Notes: generated by a model from the sequence alone, not told the origin. Shown: positions 1 to 8,342, counted from the first letter of the stretch. The stretch: DNA of 64,000 nt from Nitrosovibrio sp. Nv6 (GCF_900110495.1 NZ_FODX01000007.1:62001-126000); one strand, 5' to 3'. Translations and numbers: made by a program.

Positions 1-1064
1 GAAAATGTCCCGCGAGTCGCCACGGTGGATTCGATGTAATAAGAAACATACACTATTTGATTGTCTCGTTCCGCCTTTTTCTTCACCGATGGTGGAAGAG
101 GTAATTCATCCACCTTCAACACACCATCCACCCGAACATTCCCAAATAGGAAACGTATTAGATTCTGATAGCCTTCTTCCGAATTGACAATACCATAGGG
201 GCCGCTGTGGCTCCTATTCACAAACGCACGCGGCGCGCCCTGTACGGTAGCATTTTTTATCAATACCAGCCCGTCGCTCATCTCGCCAGCAAACCGACGC
301 GACCATCCCCAAGCCACGTCATAATCCTTGTAGTTCGTGCCCACTAGACAGAAAAATCGCTCGGGTGTAAATTTCCCATCAAGGGTATCAACGCGCTCGG
401 CGTTGTTTGGCAAGTCAAGATATTTTGCCATTGTCTTGCGATTAAAATTCCCAAGTGGCACGTTTAAACCAGATTGCCAGCCAAGTGAACTAGCAAAACT
501 ACTAGATTCAATCCCATTATGGGGTGTGCCATACGTGAACACCTTCCTCACCAACTTACGATCGCTCTCCGTGCTTATGGATTTATTCTGCAGAAAGCAG
601 CGACAGATCAAGCCGCCCATAGAGTGTGCCACTAGATAAACCTGGAACTGCTCCCACAAGTTTTCATCACTACCGCAAACCTGATCACGTATTTTGTGTA
701 TTAGATCCTTGAGCCCCCTAGCTGTCTCAATCATGGAAAATGTATTTCCGCTTCCAAAATCTTTCTCTATCGCTTCATAATAGCGATAGATGATGATGCT
801 CTTGGCAGGTATGCGTTCCGAAGTTTCGCTACCGGCCAAATAAATATCACGGTATTTATAGTCTTTCATCAGGCGAATGAGAGGTGACTCAAAAATATGC
901 CGATAGCTCCTTTTTTTGGTTGGGTCGCTCGGGTCTGGCCGTGACTTGGTTGCTCCATCATTAAAACCCATGTAGGGGGTGGAGACGGTTTCAGTAATTT
1001 CCCTGTCTGTCATCGCGTAACCACGTACGTAGATTATGGGAAAGTATGGTGGCTTAATGGGCAT
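1..1064 (-). CDS. Lipase-like alpha/beta hydrolase (3' end outside window)
   Basis: The reading frame is open from an ATG at 1064 to the window edge (354 complete codons), so the C-terminus is missing. Residues 144-151 read LVAHSMGG, the nucleophile elbow of alpha/beta-hydrolases of the lipase/PGAP1-like type, with Ser148 as nucleophile. Further along, a SDGLV segment and a RSHSGPYG segment are good candidates for the acid and the histidine of the triad. A VRGY segment near residue 13 fits the oxyanion-hole strand. I see no signal peptide, so a cytoplasmic enzyme is likely. Its substrate cannot be read from sequence. It is the last visible gene of the left island and has its own good promoter (1086-1114). 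It may be defence or phage cargo, but that is inference. Confidence 0.7.
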   Translation of the reverse strand, partial: MPIKPPYFPIIYVRGYAMTDREITETVSTPYMGFNDGATKSRPDPSDPTKKRSYRHIFESPLIRLMKDYKYRDIYLAGSETSERIPAKSIIIYRYYEAIEKDFGSGNTFSMIETARGLKDLIHKIRDQVCGSDENLWEQFQVYLVAHSMGGLICRCFLQNKSISTESDRKLVRKVFTYGTPHNGIESSSFASSLGWQSGLNVPLGNFNRKTMAKYLDLPNNAERVDTLDGKFTPERFFCLVGTNYKDYDVAWGWSRRFAGEMSDGLVLIKNATVQGAPRAFVNRSHSGPYGIVNSEEGYQNLIRFLFGNVRVDGVLKVDELPLPPSVKKKAERDNQIVYVSYYIESTVATRGTF

Positions 1065-1085
1065 GAGATTATATTTTTCCGCGAT

Positions 1086-1114
1086 TTATAAAATAACTTA
1101 TTTATGTATAGCAA
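1086..1114 (-). promoter_or_regulatory. Sigma-70-type promoter of the hydrolase gene
   Basis: On the minus strand TTGCTA (1114-1109) is followed after exactly 17 bp by TTATAA (1091-1086), 22 bp upstream of the hydrolase ATG at 1064. The surrounding DNA is strongly AT-rich compared with the genes. Promoter by consensus match only. Confidence 0.5.
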
Positions 1115-1285
1115 TTAATAATACTAATGAAACCTTTAAGCCTTAAATTTCGTTATAAACAGGGGAGTTTGTTTCATTGCTACCATTGCTTCTCGATAAG
1201 CAGCATAGGTCAAGGCTAGGCGGGGCTTGGCAGACGCTTCATTAAGTGGCTCAATACTCAATACCGCCGGCTGCTACCTTAAGCC

Positions 1286-2664
1286 TTACATACGTAGCCT
1301 TTTCTCTCGCGTCGGCCTGCCGTACGAGACGCGGCCCCGGATATTGAAGCCCTGACCGACAGGATGGGCGCTATTTCCGCTCACTTCGTCCCGATGCAGG
1401 GGCACATAATGCTCGTATTTCTCGTTCCAGGCCGCAATCGTCTCAGGGGTCTCTAATCCGGCCTCTGTGATGATTTTCCTCGTTTTGGTGGTTATCCCAT
1501 CGACCAGTGCCGATACGCGCTCCAGCGCCTTGTCGCGGCCCCTTTTTTTTGCATCGCTGATGATCTTCGCGGATTCGGCGTTACTCATGCCCGAAAGTGC
1601 CGTATTGTCGCCCTCGAACGGCTTCACACCCGACAATGCGCGCAGTTTTTCCACCGTGCGAACGTAATCCTTCACGGTTGGGGTCTGGCGCAGCTTGGCT
1701 ATTTCCTGTTTCAACACGCGCCCGAGCGATTCGTCGGCAATGCCTCGATGTCGGCCTCGGCATCGCGCAGCTCGCGCCGCGTTCGGACGTACGCCTGCAC
1801 GTCGGCGTCCTTCGCCAGCTTGTCGCGCTGCGCGGTCAGCACATAGGTTTTGCCCTTCAACTGCTGCTCGGTCGGATTGATTTCGCGCATGGCCGCGTTG
1901 CGCGATGGGGTATGACGTGCATGCAGGTAGCCCTCGATCTCTTCATATTCCAGCTTCTCATCATGGATGGCCTTGATGAGCGGGTCGCGCATGTCCTGCT
2001 CGAAGTCGTCGGTTCGGGCACGGACCATGCCGGAGTACCGTTCCTCGGCCAGTACCGCATCCTGTGTCTCGGGTACCAGCACGGCACGCTTCTGGATATC
2101 GCGTAGCGGCATGAAGCGGTCCTGAAAATTGTAGATGAGGGTGTCCACGATGCGGTCCATGCGGTCCCGGAGGGGAGCGGCAGCTTTAGCAGGATTAGCC
2201 GCAGTGGAGCGGGAAAATGCGGAACCCGAATCGTCGGGCTTGATCCCGTCCTTGACAATTTGGACCATTTGCGCGAATCTAGGCGTAACGCCAGCGGGCG
2301 GAATACTGGTCAGGTTTGGGGAACCAAGCCTCTCCGCTATCCTTTTAGACGCTGGCGTTGCTATTTCCACCGCTTGCAGCGTGTATATCCGGTTGCCGCC
2401 ACGTTCCGGCGCGTGAAATCCTTCACCAGCATTTCCACATGCAGGATCTCGCCCTTGAACTGCCAGCCGGAATAGCTGGTCTATATTGGCTATTGCCTCA
2501 TAGTGCGCAGCTCGTGAAACAGAATGGTCCATCGCGGTGGCGTCCAGCATTTTCCCGAGCGATTGCTTGGTCACGCTCGCAACAATACCTGTTTCCGCGT
2601 TCTCAAGCGGTTTCCCAATAAAGGACTCAGCGACGACGTTAAAATCGGGACTTCTCCTGGGCAC
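1286..2664 (-). pseudogene. Phage-type large polyvalent protein remnant, frameshifted
   Basis: Two minus-strand frames, 2664-1711 and 1717-1286, join into one protein: the first ends ...EADIEALP then goes out of frame, and the second continues DESLGRVLKQEIAKL in the next frame. The shift therefore lies near 1715-1735. The joined remnant (about 460 residues) has an N-terminal segment like the polyvalent-protein-associated domains of phage mega-proteins and a later block (NFQDRFMPLRDIQ, then EKYEHYVPLHRDE and GFNIRGRVS) typical of the C-terminal part of these proteins. Such proteins are normally thousands of residues long, so both ends are missing. The GTG at 2664 overlaps the previous gene and has no clear ribosome site, so it is a nominal boundary. 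The family match is from memory. Confidence 0.6.
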
Positions 2665-2833
2665 TTACAAACTCGATGATGAAGATCCTGTCGGAAGGCC
2701 AATCCTTCAATCCGGCACGTATCCTACCGTCCCCGCAACTCTCGCCTTCCTCTAACAGAACAAGTTTGTACTCTACGTCATCTCTGTTGGGTACCACTGC
2801 TTCCAGCATTTCCACCCGTCGAAGAATGTTCAT
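2639..2833 (-). CDS. Small hypothetical protein of the left element (64 aa)
   Basis: The 64-residue frame starts at ATG 2833, which overlaps the stop of the upstream 126-residue gene by four bases (ATGA), a sign of translational coupling. The product is acidic, starts MNILRRVEMLEAV and looks like a small globular protein with a long charged first helix. I do not recognise a family. Its end overlaps the nominal start of the polyvalent-protein remnant by 26 bp, which suggests that remnant was joined here by deletion. Confidence 0.5.
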   Translation of the reverse strand: MNILRRVEMLEAVVPNRDDVEYKLVLLEEGESCGDGRIRAGLKDWPSDRIFIIEFVSAQEKSRF

Positions 2834-3210
2834 TTCAGGAACTTCCTTTCCATTTGCAGGAGTCGTTTTTCAATGTCCGTTGCCTCAATTAATTTACCGA
2901 TTCCTGTCAGAATATAGGCTAGCCTTCCCGCTTCGCTGGTATCCATCGCTCCACCTCGTGCTTCACGATACACCCGTGCCATCTCACGGCGTATGTCCTC
3001 AAGCTCGTTCAGCCTGATTTTTGAGGGGGTAGGGGTACATGTACCGCTTGTGGCATCAATGGTTACAGCCTGATGTTTTGCACTTTCTATTTGCTGTTTC
3101 ATTCGGTTTCCAATCGAAAGTTGACCACCGGTCGCCTTCTCGTCAAAAAAACCGGCGTCAGTCTGTTGCTTAGGCGCTATAGCCAGCGCATCTGTAGGCA
3201 GCAGTGTCAT
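2830..3210 (-). CDS. Hypothetical island protein with helical C-terminal half (126 aa)
   Basis: A 126-residue frame from ATG 3210. The first 60 residues are low in structure signal. Residues 65-126 (from KIRLNELEDIRREM to the end, with a conserved-looking segment RLAYILTGIGKLIEATDIEKRL) look like two or three amphipathic helices. I recall similar short proteins in phage and genomic-island gene clusters, where they lie near terminase or replication genes, but I cannot name the family. It is coupled by a 4-bp overlap to the next small gene. Position in the run after the RepA-like gene suggests one transcript from about 5700 downward. Confidence 0.55.
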   Translation of the reverse strand: MTLLPTDALAIAPKQQTDAGFFDEKATGGQLSIGNRMKQQIESAKHQAVTIDATSGTCTPTPSKIRLNELEDIRREMARVYREARGGAMDTSEAGRLAYILTGIGKLIEATDIEKRLLQMERKFLK

Positions 3211-3255
3211 TCAGGTCGAGGCAATACTCTGCTGCAAATCTTTGCTGTTTTAGTG

Positions 3256-3546
3256 TCAGCTCGATGAATCAGTACGCTTCGCCGCAGAACCGAACCAGGA
3301 GAGCAGTTCGGGGTGCGCAACAACGTCCCCTTTATGGTGGGTACCTAGTTGCGTGCCTTTTCCGACTTGAGTTGCGTGCGTGTTGCACAGCTTGTTGCGC
3401 GCTAGATTGAGCAACAATGCGGCTTTGGTGGCGTCCCGTTGCGTGGCAGTTGCGCTACCAGTTGCGCTATTAACTGGCGGTTGTTGCGCAGTTGCGTTGC
3501 TAGGAAACGCAACATGCAACAAGCTCTGTTCTGGAGCGACATTCAT
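3256..3546 (-). CDS. Hypothetical protein, low-complexity, inside repeat array (96 aa)
   Basis: A 96-residue frame from ATG 3546 that overlaps the stop of the RepA-like gene by four bases (ATGA). The product is rich in Ala, Thr, Asn and Gln and has no recognisable domain. The DNA it occupies holds the phased GTTGCG array (3316-3520), and the repeat spacing is not a multiple of three. The sequence may therefore be selected as DNA rather than as protein. The overlap with the upstream gene argues for translation; the composition argues against a conserved function. Confidence 0.35.
   Translation of the reverse strand: MNVAPEQSLLHVAFPSNATAQQPPVNSATGSATATQRDATKAALLLNLARNKLCNTHATQVGKGTQLGTHHKGDVVAHPELLSWFGSAAKRTDSSS
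3316..3520. repeat. Helically phased GTTGCG array (iteron-like)
   Basis: GTTGCG occurs at 3348, 3371, 3394, 3438, 3449, 3461, 3483 and 3491, and its complement CGCAAC at 3316 and 3508. Related GTTGC/GCAAC pentamers lie at 3382, 3411, 3496 and 3516. Intervals between the first seven direct copies are 23, 23, 44, 11, 12 and 22 bp, close to whole turns of the helix. The array directly follows the gene for a RepA-like ATPase. This is what replication-origin iterons or a cooperative operator look like; no function is proven. Confidence 0.55.
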
Positions 3547-4595
3547 TCGCCTTTGCTCATCCTCCGATACTCGTTAGCGCTCCTATCTGTATCCTTTTTT
3601 TGAATCAGGCCCTTCTCTTTCGCCGTCCACCAAGCGCGCGAAACGGTCGATTTATGAATACCCAGCTCAGCGGCAATGTCTACCTGCGCCAACCCCTCGT
3701 TCGCAAGGGCTGCAACTCGGCGGTAAGTGGCCTCTACTAACGATTTCCATTCCCATTTGCTCTTCTTCTCCTCGCTGACCGTCAGTTTAACTTCTATCGG
3801 CTCAACGTCGGGACCGGACAGGTGCCTCGCTTTCTCATAGTGGATCTCAAAGCAAGCGCCCTGGGCTGGATCATAGTCTGACGGTCGGCGAAGGGCTATA
3901 ACTACGTCCAGCAGGTCTTCACGCTTTGAGGTGCCGCGTTGCTGCCCATTTTTGCCGCTGTGATGGATGAAGAGAACGCTTCGACCGAGTTGTCGCTGAA
4001 GTAACGCCCACTCAGAAACGCTCACCCAACTTTCGGCGTCGTTCTCGCGTGCGCTGCCGCGCACCAGGCAAGAAAGGTTATCAATTACTATCAGCTCCGC
4101 ATCCGCCCGGTCAGCAGCGTCACTAATGGCTTGTTGACCTGCATGTGTTGAAAGGTCAGGCATTGAACCTTGCTGCAGGTCAGGGGTGATGATCGTCAGG
4201 AACCCCGATTCCGGCTCTGCCTCGTTTGAGGCGACGATGGCGCTGAATCGCTCTTGTAGTGCTGGCCCCGGCATTTCTCCGTCAACCAGTAACACACGCC
4301 GCGGCTTATCTGCTTTCCAGCCAAGGAACTCACCGCCACACGCCACCGCATAGCTTACACCCAAGCTGACGTGAGTCTTTCCTACTCCACGCCAGCCGTA
4401 AATCATGCTGAGGCTTTGCGTCATCAGCCAGGGGGAGAGGATTGTTTCACGAGTAGGAAGCTCCATAGCAATAAAGTCATGCAGCCCAACCGCGTGTAGT
4501 GGCCTATCACACGGGTTCCTGGGTATCTTCACTGCTGCAAACGCAGCCTTGGCCGCAGGTGACGCGTCCACGGCCTCAAGCGGATTTATCTTCAT
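3543..4595 (-). CDS. RepA-like AAA ATPase (AAA_25 type) with C-terminal HTH
   Basis: This 350-residue protein belongs to the RepA/DnaB-related ATPases found in plasmids, phages and islands, where they act as replicative helicases or loaders. A Walker A motif GWRGVGKTH lies near residue 70, a hydrophobic Walker B (ELIVIDNLS) near 170, and a LFIHHSGKNGQQRGTS segment typical of this branch near 210. The last 60 residues carry a helix-turn-helix (AQVDIAAELGIHKSTVSRAW), which would let it bind DNA, perhaps the adjacent GTTGCG array. It overlaps both the gene before it (4592-5035) and the one after it by four bases. It is full length and shows no frameshift. Confidence 0.8.
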   Translation of the reverse strand: MKINPLEAVDASPAAKAAFAAVKIPRNPCDRPLHAVGLHDFIAMELPTRETILSPWLMTQSLSMIYGWRGVGKTHVSLGVSYAVACGGEFLGWKADKPRRVLLVDGEMPGPALQERFSAIVASNEAEPESGFLTIITPDLQQGSMPDLSTHAGQQAISDAADRADAELIVIDNLSCLVRGSARENDAESWVSVSEWALLQRQLGRSVLFIHHSGKNGQQRGTSKREDLLDVVIALRRPSDYDPAQGACFEIHYEKARHLSGPDVEPIEVKLTVSEEKKSKWEWKSLVEATYRRVAALANEGLAQVDIAAELGIHKSTVSRAWWTAKEKGLIQKKDTDRSANEYRRMSKGE

Positions 4596-5035
4596 TTATC
4601 CCCTCCTACGTCAGCACTTTGCGGCGGCTTGATGAGGGTAACGACGGGTGCGGTGCCAATGAGGTCGAGCGCAAACGTCACGAGCAGGGATGGGTTTGCC
4701 AGCAGGATTTCCTGGACAAGAGCATCGACCCGGTGAGCTTCCTGGCTGCCGTAGATTATCTGGACCGGTAGGCCAGCAAGGAACCTGAAATCGAGCTCTG
4801 CGGGATTCGCATCTGCGGGAATAATGATTCGAGGATAGGCTCGGCCCAGGTTCCAATCAAACGAGACTATCACTTTTCTGACGGGCACTTTTCCGGCTTC
4901 CCGGATCGCCATAAGCTGCTTGCCGTAGGGCGGCAGTCGTTTATAATTACGGTTCAGTTTGGCTTTAAAATCCGCCTCGGTTGCCGCCGGGGCGTTTTCG
5001 TTTGTGCGAATCATTTCGGCGCTCATATCTCGCAC
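4592..5035 (-). CDS. Hypothetical protein of the left element (147 aa)
   Basis: A 147-residue frame from ATG 5035. It has no domain I recognise. The middle segment (KVIVSFDWNLGRAYPRIIIP) alternates hydrophobic residues as in a beta-sheet, followed by an alpha/beta pattern to the C-terminus. Its start overlaps a tiny 31-codon frame by 13 bp, and its stop overlaps the RepA-like gene by four bases, so it belongs to the same coupled transcript. A role in replication control is a guess from position only. Confidence 0.55.
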   Translation of the reverse strand: MRDMSAEMIRTNENAPAATEADFKAKLNRNYKRLPPYGKQLMAIREAGKVPVRKVIVSFDWNLGRAYPRIIIPADANPAELDFRFLAGLPVQIIYGSQEAHRVDALVQEILLANPSLLVTFALDLIGTAPVVTLIKPPQSADVGGDK

Positions 5036-5118
5036 CCCTTGCCCTCTAGAACGCCACCTAGCCCTCTGACCATTGGACCTGCGTAATCTCGGTCTGCATT
5101 AAGCGTCAAATTGCACAT
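5023..5118 (-). CDS. Tiny ORF (31 aa) between AlpA-like gene and 147-aa gene
   Basis: Its ATG at 5118 shares a base with the stop codon of the AlpA-like gene in the arrangement TGATG, and its stop at 5023 lies 13 bp inside the next gene. This stop-start geometry is typical of coupled translation, so the frame may be translated or may simply carry ribosomes from one gene to the next. The product (starts MCNLTLNADRDYAGP, Gly-rich end) has no known match that I recall. Confidence 0.35.
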   Translation of the reverse strand: MCNLTLNADRDYAGPMVRGLGGVLEGKGCEI

Positions 5119-5645
5119 CAGTTTGCCTTTCCGTTCACCAATGCACGGATTGCAGAAACCGACCACGCGAGTCGGCCATTTATACGAACAGGGCGGAGAG
5201 GCCCGTTTTCCAGGCACGCCCAAACCCTAAGGGTTTGCGGTTTCCGGTTTAAGTAATAGGCGGCGGTGCTAGTTGGTACTGTTGGACGAGTAATTTTTTC
5301 TAACGGTGGGAATAGCTCAAGAGGTGGTGGTGTTGCTAGAGATGGCGGGAACCGACCAATTACCGCATGCGGCGCGGGTACTACCTCAAAAGATGGTTCT
5401 GTTGCTGGAACTGAAGCCTGCTGAACAACCATCTCTTCCCCAGGTTGAGCTTGATCAAAAGGGGGTTCCGATACTATTGGCGATGGCGAGGGAACCGCCC
5501 TATTTTCTAGCGGTGGCACTAGCTCAAATGGTGATAATGCCTCAAAAGGCGCGGGTTGAACGATCAACTCTTCCCTAGGAGAATATTGATCATAGGGAAA
5601 CGCGGTTCTCAGCAGGGAGGACGGTTGAACAATTACCTTTTTCAT
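5118..5645 (-). CDS. AlpA/MerR-like DNA-binding protein with proline-rich N-terminus
   Basis: 175 residues. The last 50 or so (from STAAYYLNRKPQTLRVWACL to SVSAIRALVNG) form a winged helix-turn-helix of the excisionase/AlpA type, which in islands regulates or directs excision. The first 120 residues are Pro/Glu/Val-rich, apparently disordered, and contain a degenerate internal duplication: YDQYSPREELIVQPAPFE resembles FDQAQPGEEMVVQQ, and ELVPPLEN resembles ELFPPLEK. The start at 5645 has a GAGGG ribosome site 8 bp upstream. It is the first gene of the coupled run down to about 2639. A long disordered extension is unusual for these small regulators. Confidence 0.65.
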   Translation of the reverse strand: MKKVIVQPSSLLRTAFPYDQYSPREELIVQPAPFEALSPFELVPPLENRAVPSPSPIVSEPPFDQAQPGEEMVVQQASVPATEPSFEVVPAPHAVIGRFPPSLATPPPLELFPPLEKITRPTVPTSTAAYYLNRKPQTLRVWACLENGPLRPVRINGRLAWSVSAIRALVNGKAN

Positions 5646-5792
5646 TTAGGAACCCTCTTTTCCGTTGAAAGAAGATGCCTATTTTTTCGCTTTTAATTGA
5701 GTGGGGAAAATATGGCGGAATTCGAGGGGAATTGGGGGTAATTTGGTGGCAAATCCGCCGGGGCAGTAACAAAGAGTGGGGAAATTTGGCGA

Positions 5793-6848
5793 TTATTCCA
5801 AATTGCCATCTAGCAAATATTTCTTCTCTCTTGATCTAGCAGGCAGATTATCAGCTAATTTACGATGGCAGCGGGCCAAATCCCAGTTCGCTATCCCTCG
5901 ACTCAGAAACCAAATGCCCGCTTTGTATGGATTGAATAGCCTGCGACCAGCCCGAGCTTCTGCGAGCCCGTTCCTTTTGGCGTGATTTGCCCAGCCTTTC
6001 CATTTACCGTCGGCTGGAAACATTTTCTCCAGCACTTCCATAGGCACAGAGTCAAACAAGGCGGCTAGTTCTTCCGCAAGATCCTCCTTGAGAGAGTTTG
6101 CCGCGCCGGCAGTTCCATTCTCGCCCGTTAGAGTTTTGCCGGGATTGTTTTCACCAATTTTTTGGTCGAGAACGTTTACAGTGGCTAAACCGGCTTCCGG
6201 TATGCAGGAGTCCTCATCGAGGACAGGAACGGCAGGCCGCGCGAGAACGCTATTGTTCGGAGCAATACTGATGTCATGACCGGGGAAATGTCGATACTGA
6301 TACTGCTGCGTTCCAACGGGCATCCCGGTAGAATTTTCAGGCTCGTTTTCAGTGAACCACTGGAACCCTTCCATCACCATGGACCTCGTGTAGGCATCCA
6401 TCGGTGGGGAGAGAGTCAGTCCATCATTGTCGTGCGGAGGCTCATGGGAAATGATATCTACCCGATCAGCTTGCCATGTCTTCACGAACTCGTCATATAT
6501 GACGAACCAACCAGCTGGGAGGGCTGCCGTAGCCGCAATGCTCCAAACAGCGTAACTTGCGATAGTAGTCGGAAAAACTTCTGTCACCGCTGCTCGAACG
6601 CGCTTAATACGCGTCACAACCTCGTCCCATTCGACTGGATTTACCGGCGACGAAAACGCCCCCCGGACACGGTATGCCTCCAAAGCCCAGTTCCTCCGGA
6701 AGACATCAGCGCCGAAGGGATCATCTCGGGTAAAACGCTGGACCAAAATATCCGGCCTAAATCGGGGCGAGTTCGTTACATATGGTATCGCTCTTACCGG
6801 AAGCACCTCCCGTCCCTCAACCCAGAGGGTTATTCGTCCGTGAGTCAT
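5793..6848 (-). CDS. Hypothetical island protein (351 aa)
   Basis: The frame is open from 6926, but the start chosen is ATG 6848, preceded by AAGGAG at 6 bp. The product begins MTHGRITLWVEGREVLPVRA, a beginning I recall from uncharacterised proteins near integrases in proteobacterial islands. Residues up to about 220 look globular; a linker of about 60 residues rich in Asn, Gly and Glu follows, and the last 80 residues form a basic helical domain (KWKGWANHAKRNGLAEARAG) that may bind nucleic acid. No catalytic motif is visible. It lies between the recombinase and the AlpA-like gene on the same strand. Confidence 0.6.
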   Translation of the reverse strand: MTHGRITLWVEGREVLPVRAIPYVTNSPRFRPDILVQRFTRDDPFGADVFRRNWALEAYRVRGAFSSPVNPVEWDEVVTRIKRVRAAVTEVFPTTIASYAVWSIAATAALPAGWFVIYDEFVKTWQADRVDIISHEPPHDNDGLTLSPPMDAYTRSMVMEGFQWFTENEPENSTGMPVGTQQYQYRHFPGHDISIAPNNSVLARPAVPVLDEDSCIPEAGLATVNVLDQKIGENNPGKTLTGENGTAGAANSLKEDLAEELAALFDSVPMEVLEKMFPADGKWKGWANHAKRNGLAEARAGRRLFNPYKAGIWFLSRGIANWDLARCHRKLADNLPARSREKKYLLDGNLE

Positions 6849-6964
6849 ATTGCTCCTTTTGGCTCCTGTCATAACGCGCCTTAAAACACCAGCTCTAACA
6901 ACGAAGTGGAGGAAACGGTTTTTCACTTGCTAATACAGAACAAGGATAGGGCGAGGGTGAAATC

Positions 6965-8311
6965 CTATCCTACTATGCGTAAACCCTCTTTGGCGGGCAA
7001 CACAGACTCGATCCCCGCCTGTTCTAATATCCACGCTTCAATCTTGACGTGCCACAGGTGGAGCAGGTCAAGTTCTCGCTGTATGTAATGTTTTTCTGCG
7101 ATTGCACTCGGCTTGTGACCCATTATCTGGGCAACTATGCCGGCGGGAACTTCTACCCACTCGGCTAATGTCCCAAAAGAACGGCGTAAACCGTGCAGGG
7201 ACAGTGCAGGGAGAGCGGCGGCACGCAACGCCCTGTTGTGAGGATTACGGGGTTCCTCAAGCCTTCCGGACGCGGCCGCAGGGCTACTGAAAACAAATTC
7301 ATTGCGTCGCGGTAGCGGCGCTATTAAATGCTCCACGTATGGCGTTAACGGTATCGTACGCTCCCCTTCAACCTTATCGCGGATAGTTAAACTCTTCCAT
7401 TGAAAATCTACATCCTGCCACCGCAGCGCAGCCAGCTCGTTTCGCCTTGCACCCGTCAACAGCAGGGCCTGTAAATATCCGGCGATAATTGGGTTCCCGA
7501 TTCGTCTCACAGATTCAAACCATGGCCGAATTTGAGCCCTCCTCAAGCTGTCATTTTTCTTGACTTTGGCTACGGGCACCTTCTTTTTTACCTCATCGGA
7601 TAGGCAGGGGTTGGATTTCACGGAGCGGCGATACTCCTCTTTCTTGGTACACCAGGTAAGGAAAGCACGGAGAACGCTGAATGCCTTAGCGGTTGTAGCA
7701 GGGGCATGGGTGGCCTCTTTTTCTAACCAGGCTGCAACGACCTCCGCATCAACATCGGTAAGACGTATCGTCATAAAAGGTACAAGTACACCTGGTCGAG
7801 TTATCTCCGGTTCATTCGGTCTGCGACCACGAGTACGTTTTACTCCCCCTTCCTGCAAAAAATATCGCAGGTGCCCTAGGTGCCTTTCGCCCCACTCCGG
7901 TTTCCCGTCTTTCATTGATGCGCTACGCTCAGCCATATATGCCTTCCACGCCTCAGCAACAGTTACTGATCGGCTTTCTTTCTCCAATTTCAGTGCGGTT
8001 GCTTTAGCTTCTTCCGCCGCACTCCTGTCGGCTTCCACTTGACGTGGGTCATGGCCTTGATCTATGAGCACTTGAAGTCGGCGAGCTTCGGCTTGCGCCT
8101 TGGCAATGCTCCAGGCGCTCACATCCCCAATCGTGATGCGGATTGATTGTCCTTTTATCTTCGATTGGAAAACGTAGCGCTTCCGATGCGAGTTGGCCGT
8201 TGCACGTACCCCTAGCCCGTGCACTTCCTCGCACCAGAGAAAGGCTTGTGCTGTCCCCATTGGGCATTGAAAGCTTTGAAGCCTTCCCGCTGTAAGTTTT
8301 ACCTTTGCCAT
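6965..8311 (-). CDS. int: Tyrosine recombinase (integrase) of the left element
   Basis: 448 residues, the usual size for tRNA-targeting P4-type integrases, which cut and rejoin DNA between attP and the tRNA 3' end. The N-terminal 90 residues form the arm-binding domain, residues about 115-220 the SAM-like core-binding domain, and the C-terminal half the catalytic domain with Arg289 (TGARRNE), His373-x-x-Arg376 (HGLRRSF), His399 (MGHKP) and the nucleophile Tyr409 (KHYIQREL). All catalytic residues are present, so the enzyme should be active. ATG 8311 was preferred over the TTG one codon earlier. The gene starts 162 bp from the att core at 8473, with a pair of phased TTTGTAACCG repeats just upstream of its start. 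Confidence 0.93.
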   Translation of the reverse strand: MAKVKLTAGRLQSFQCPMGTAQAFLWCEEVHGLGVRATANSHRKRYVFQSKIKGQSIRITIGDVSAWSIAKAQAEARRLQVLIDQGHDPRQVEADRSAAEEAKATALKLEKESRSVTVAEAWKAYMAERSASMKDGKPEWGERHLGHLRYFLQEGGVKRTRGRRPNEPEITRPGVLVPFMTIRLTDVDAEVVAAWLEKEATHAPATTAKAFSVLRAFLTWCTKKEEYRRSVKSNPCLSDEVKKKVPVAKVKKNDSLRRAQIRPWFESVRRIGNPIIAGYLQALLLTGARRNELAALRWQDVDFQWKSLTIRDKVEGERTIPLTPYVEHLIAPLPRRNEFVFSSPAAASGRLEEPRNPHNRALRAAALPALSLHGLRRSFGTLAEWVEVPAGIVAQIMGHKPSAIAEKHYIQRELDLLHLWHVKIEAWILEQAGIESVLPAKEGLRIVG

Positions 8312-8321
8312 CAACCCGACG

Positions 8322-8342
8322 TTTGTAACCGATTTGTAACCG
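8322..8342. repeat. Paired TTTGTAACCG repeats, candidate recombinase arm site
   Basis: TTTGTAACCG occurs at 8322-8331 and again at 8333-8342, an 11-bp period, just upstream of the integrase start (8311) and between it and the att core. Integrases bind such tandem arm-type sites through the N-terminal domain. The position over the probable integrase promoter also allows autoregulation. Inferred from spacing and location. Confidence 0.45.

Noticed and set aside
3316..3520. CRISPR array
   Set aside because: The repeats are only 6 bp and spacing varies from 8 to 44 bp; there are no 20-40-bp repeats with unique spacers and no cas gene anywhere in the window.
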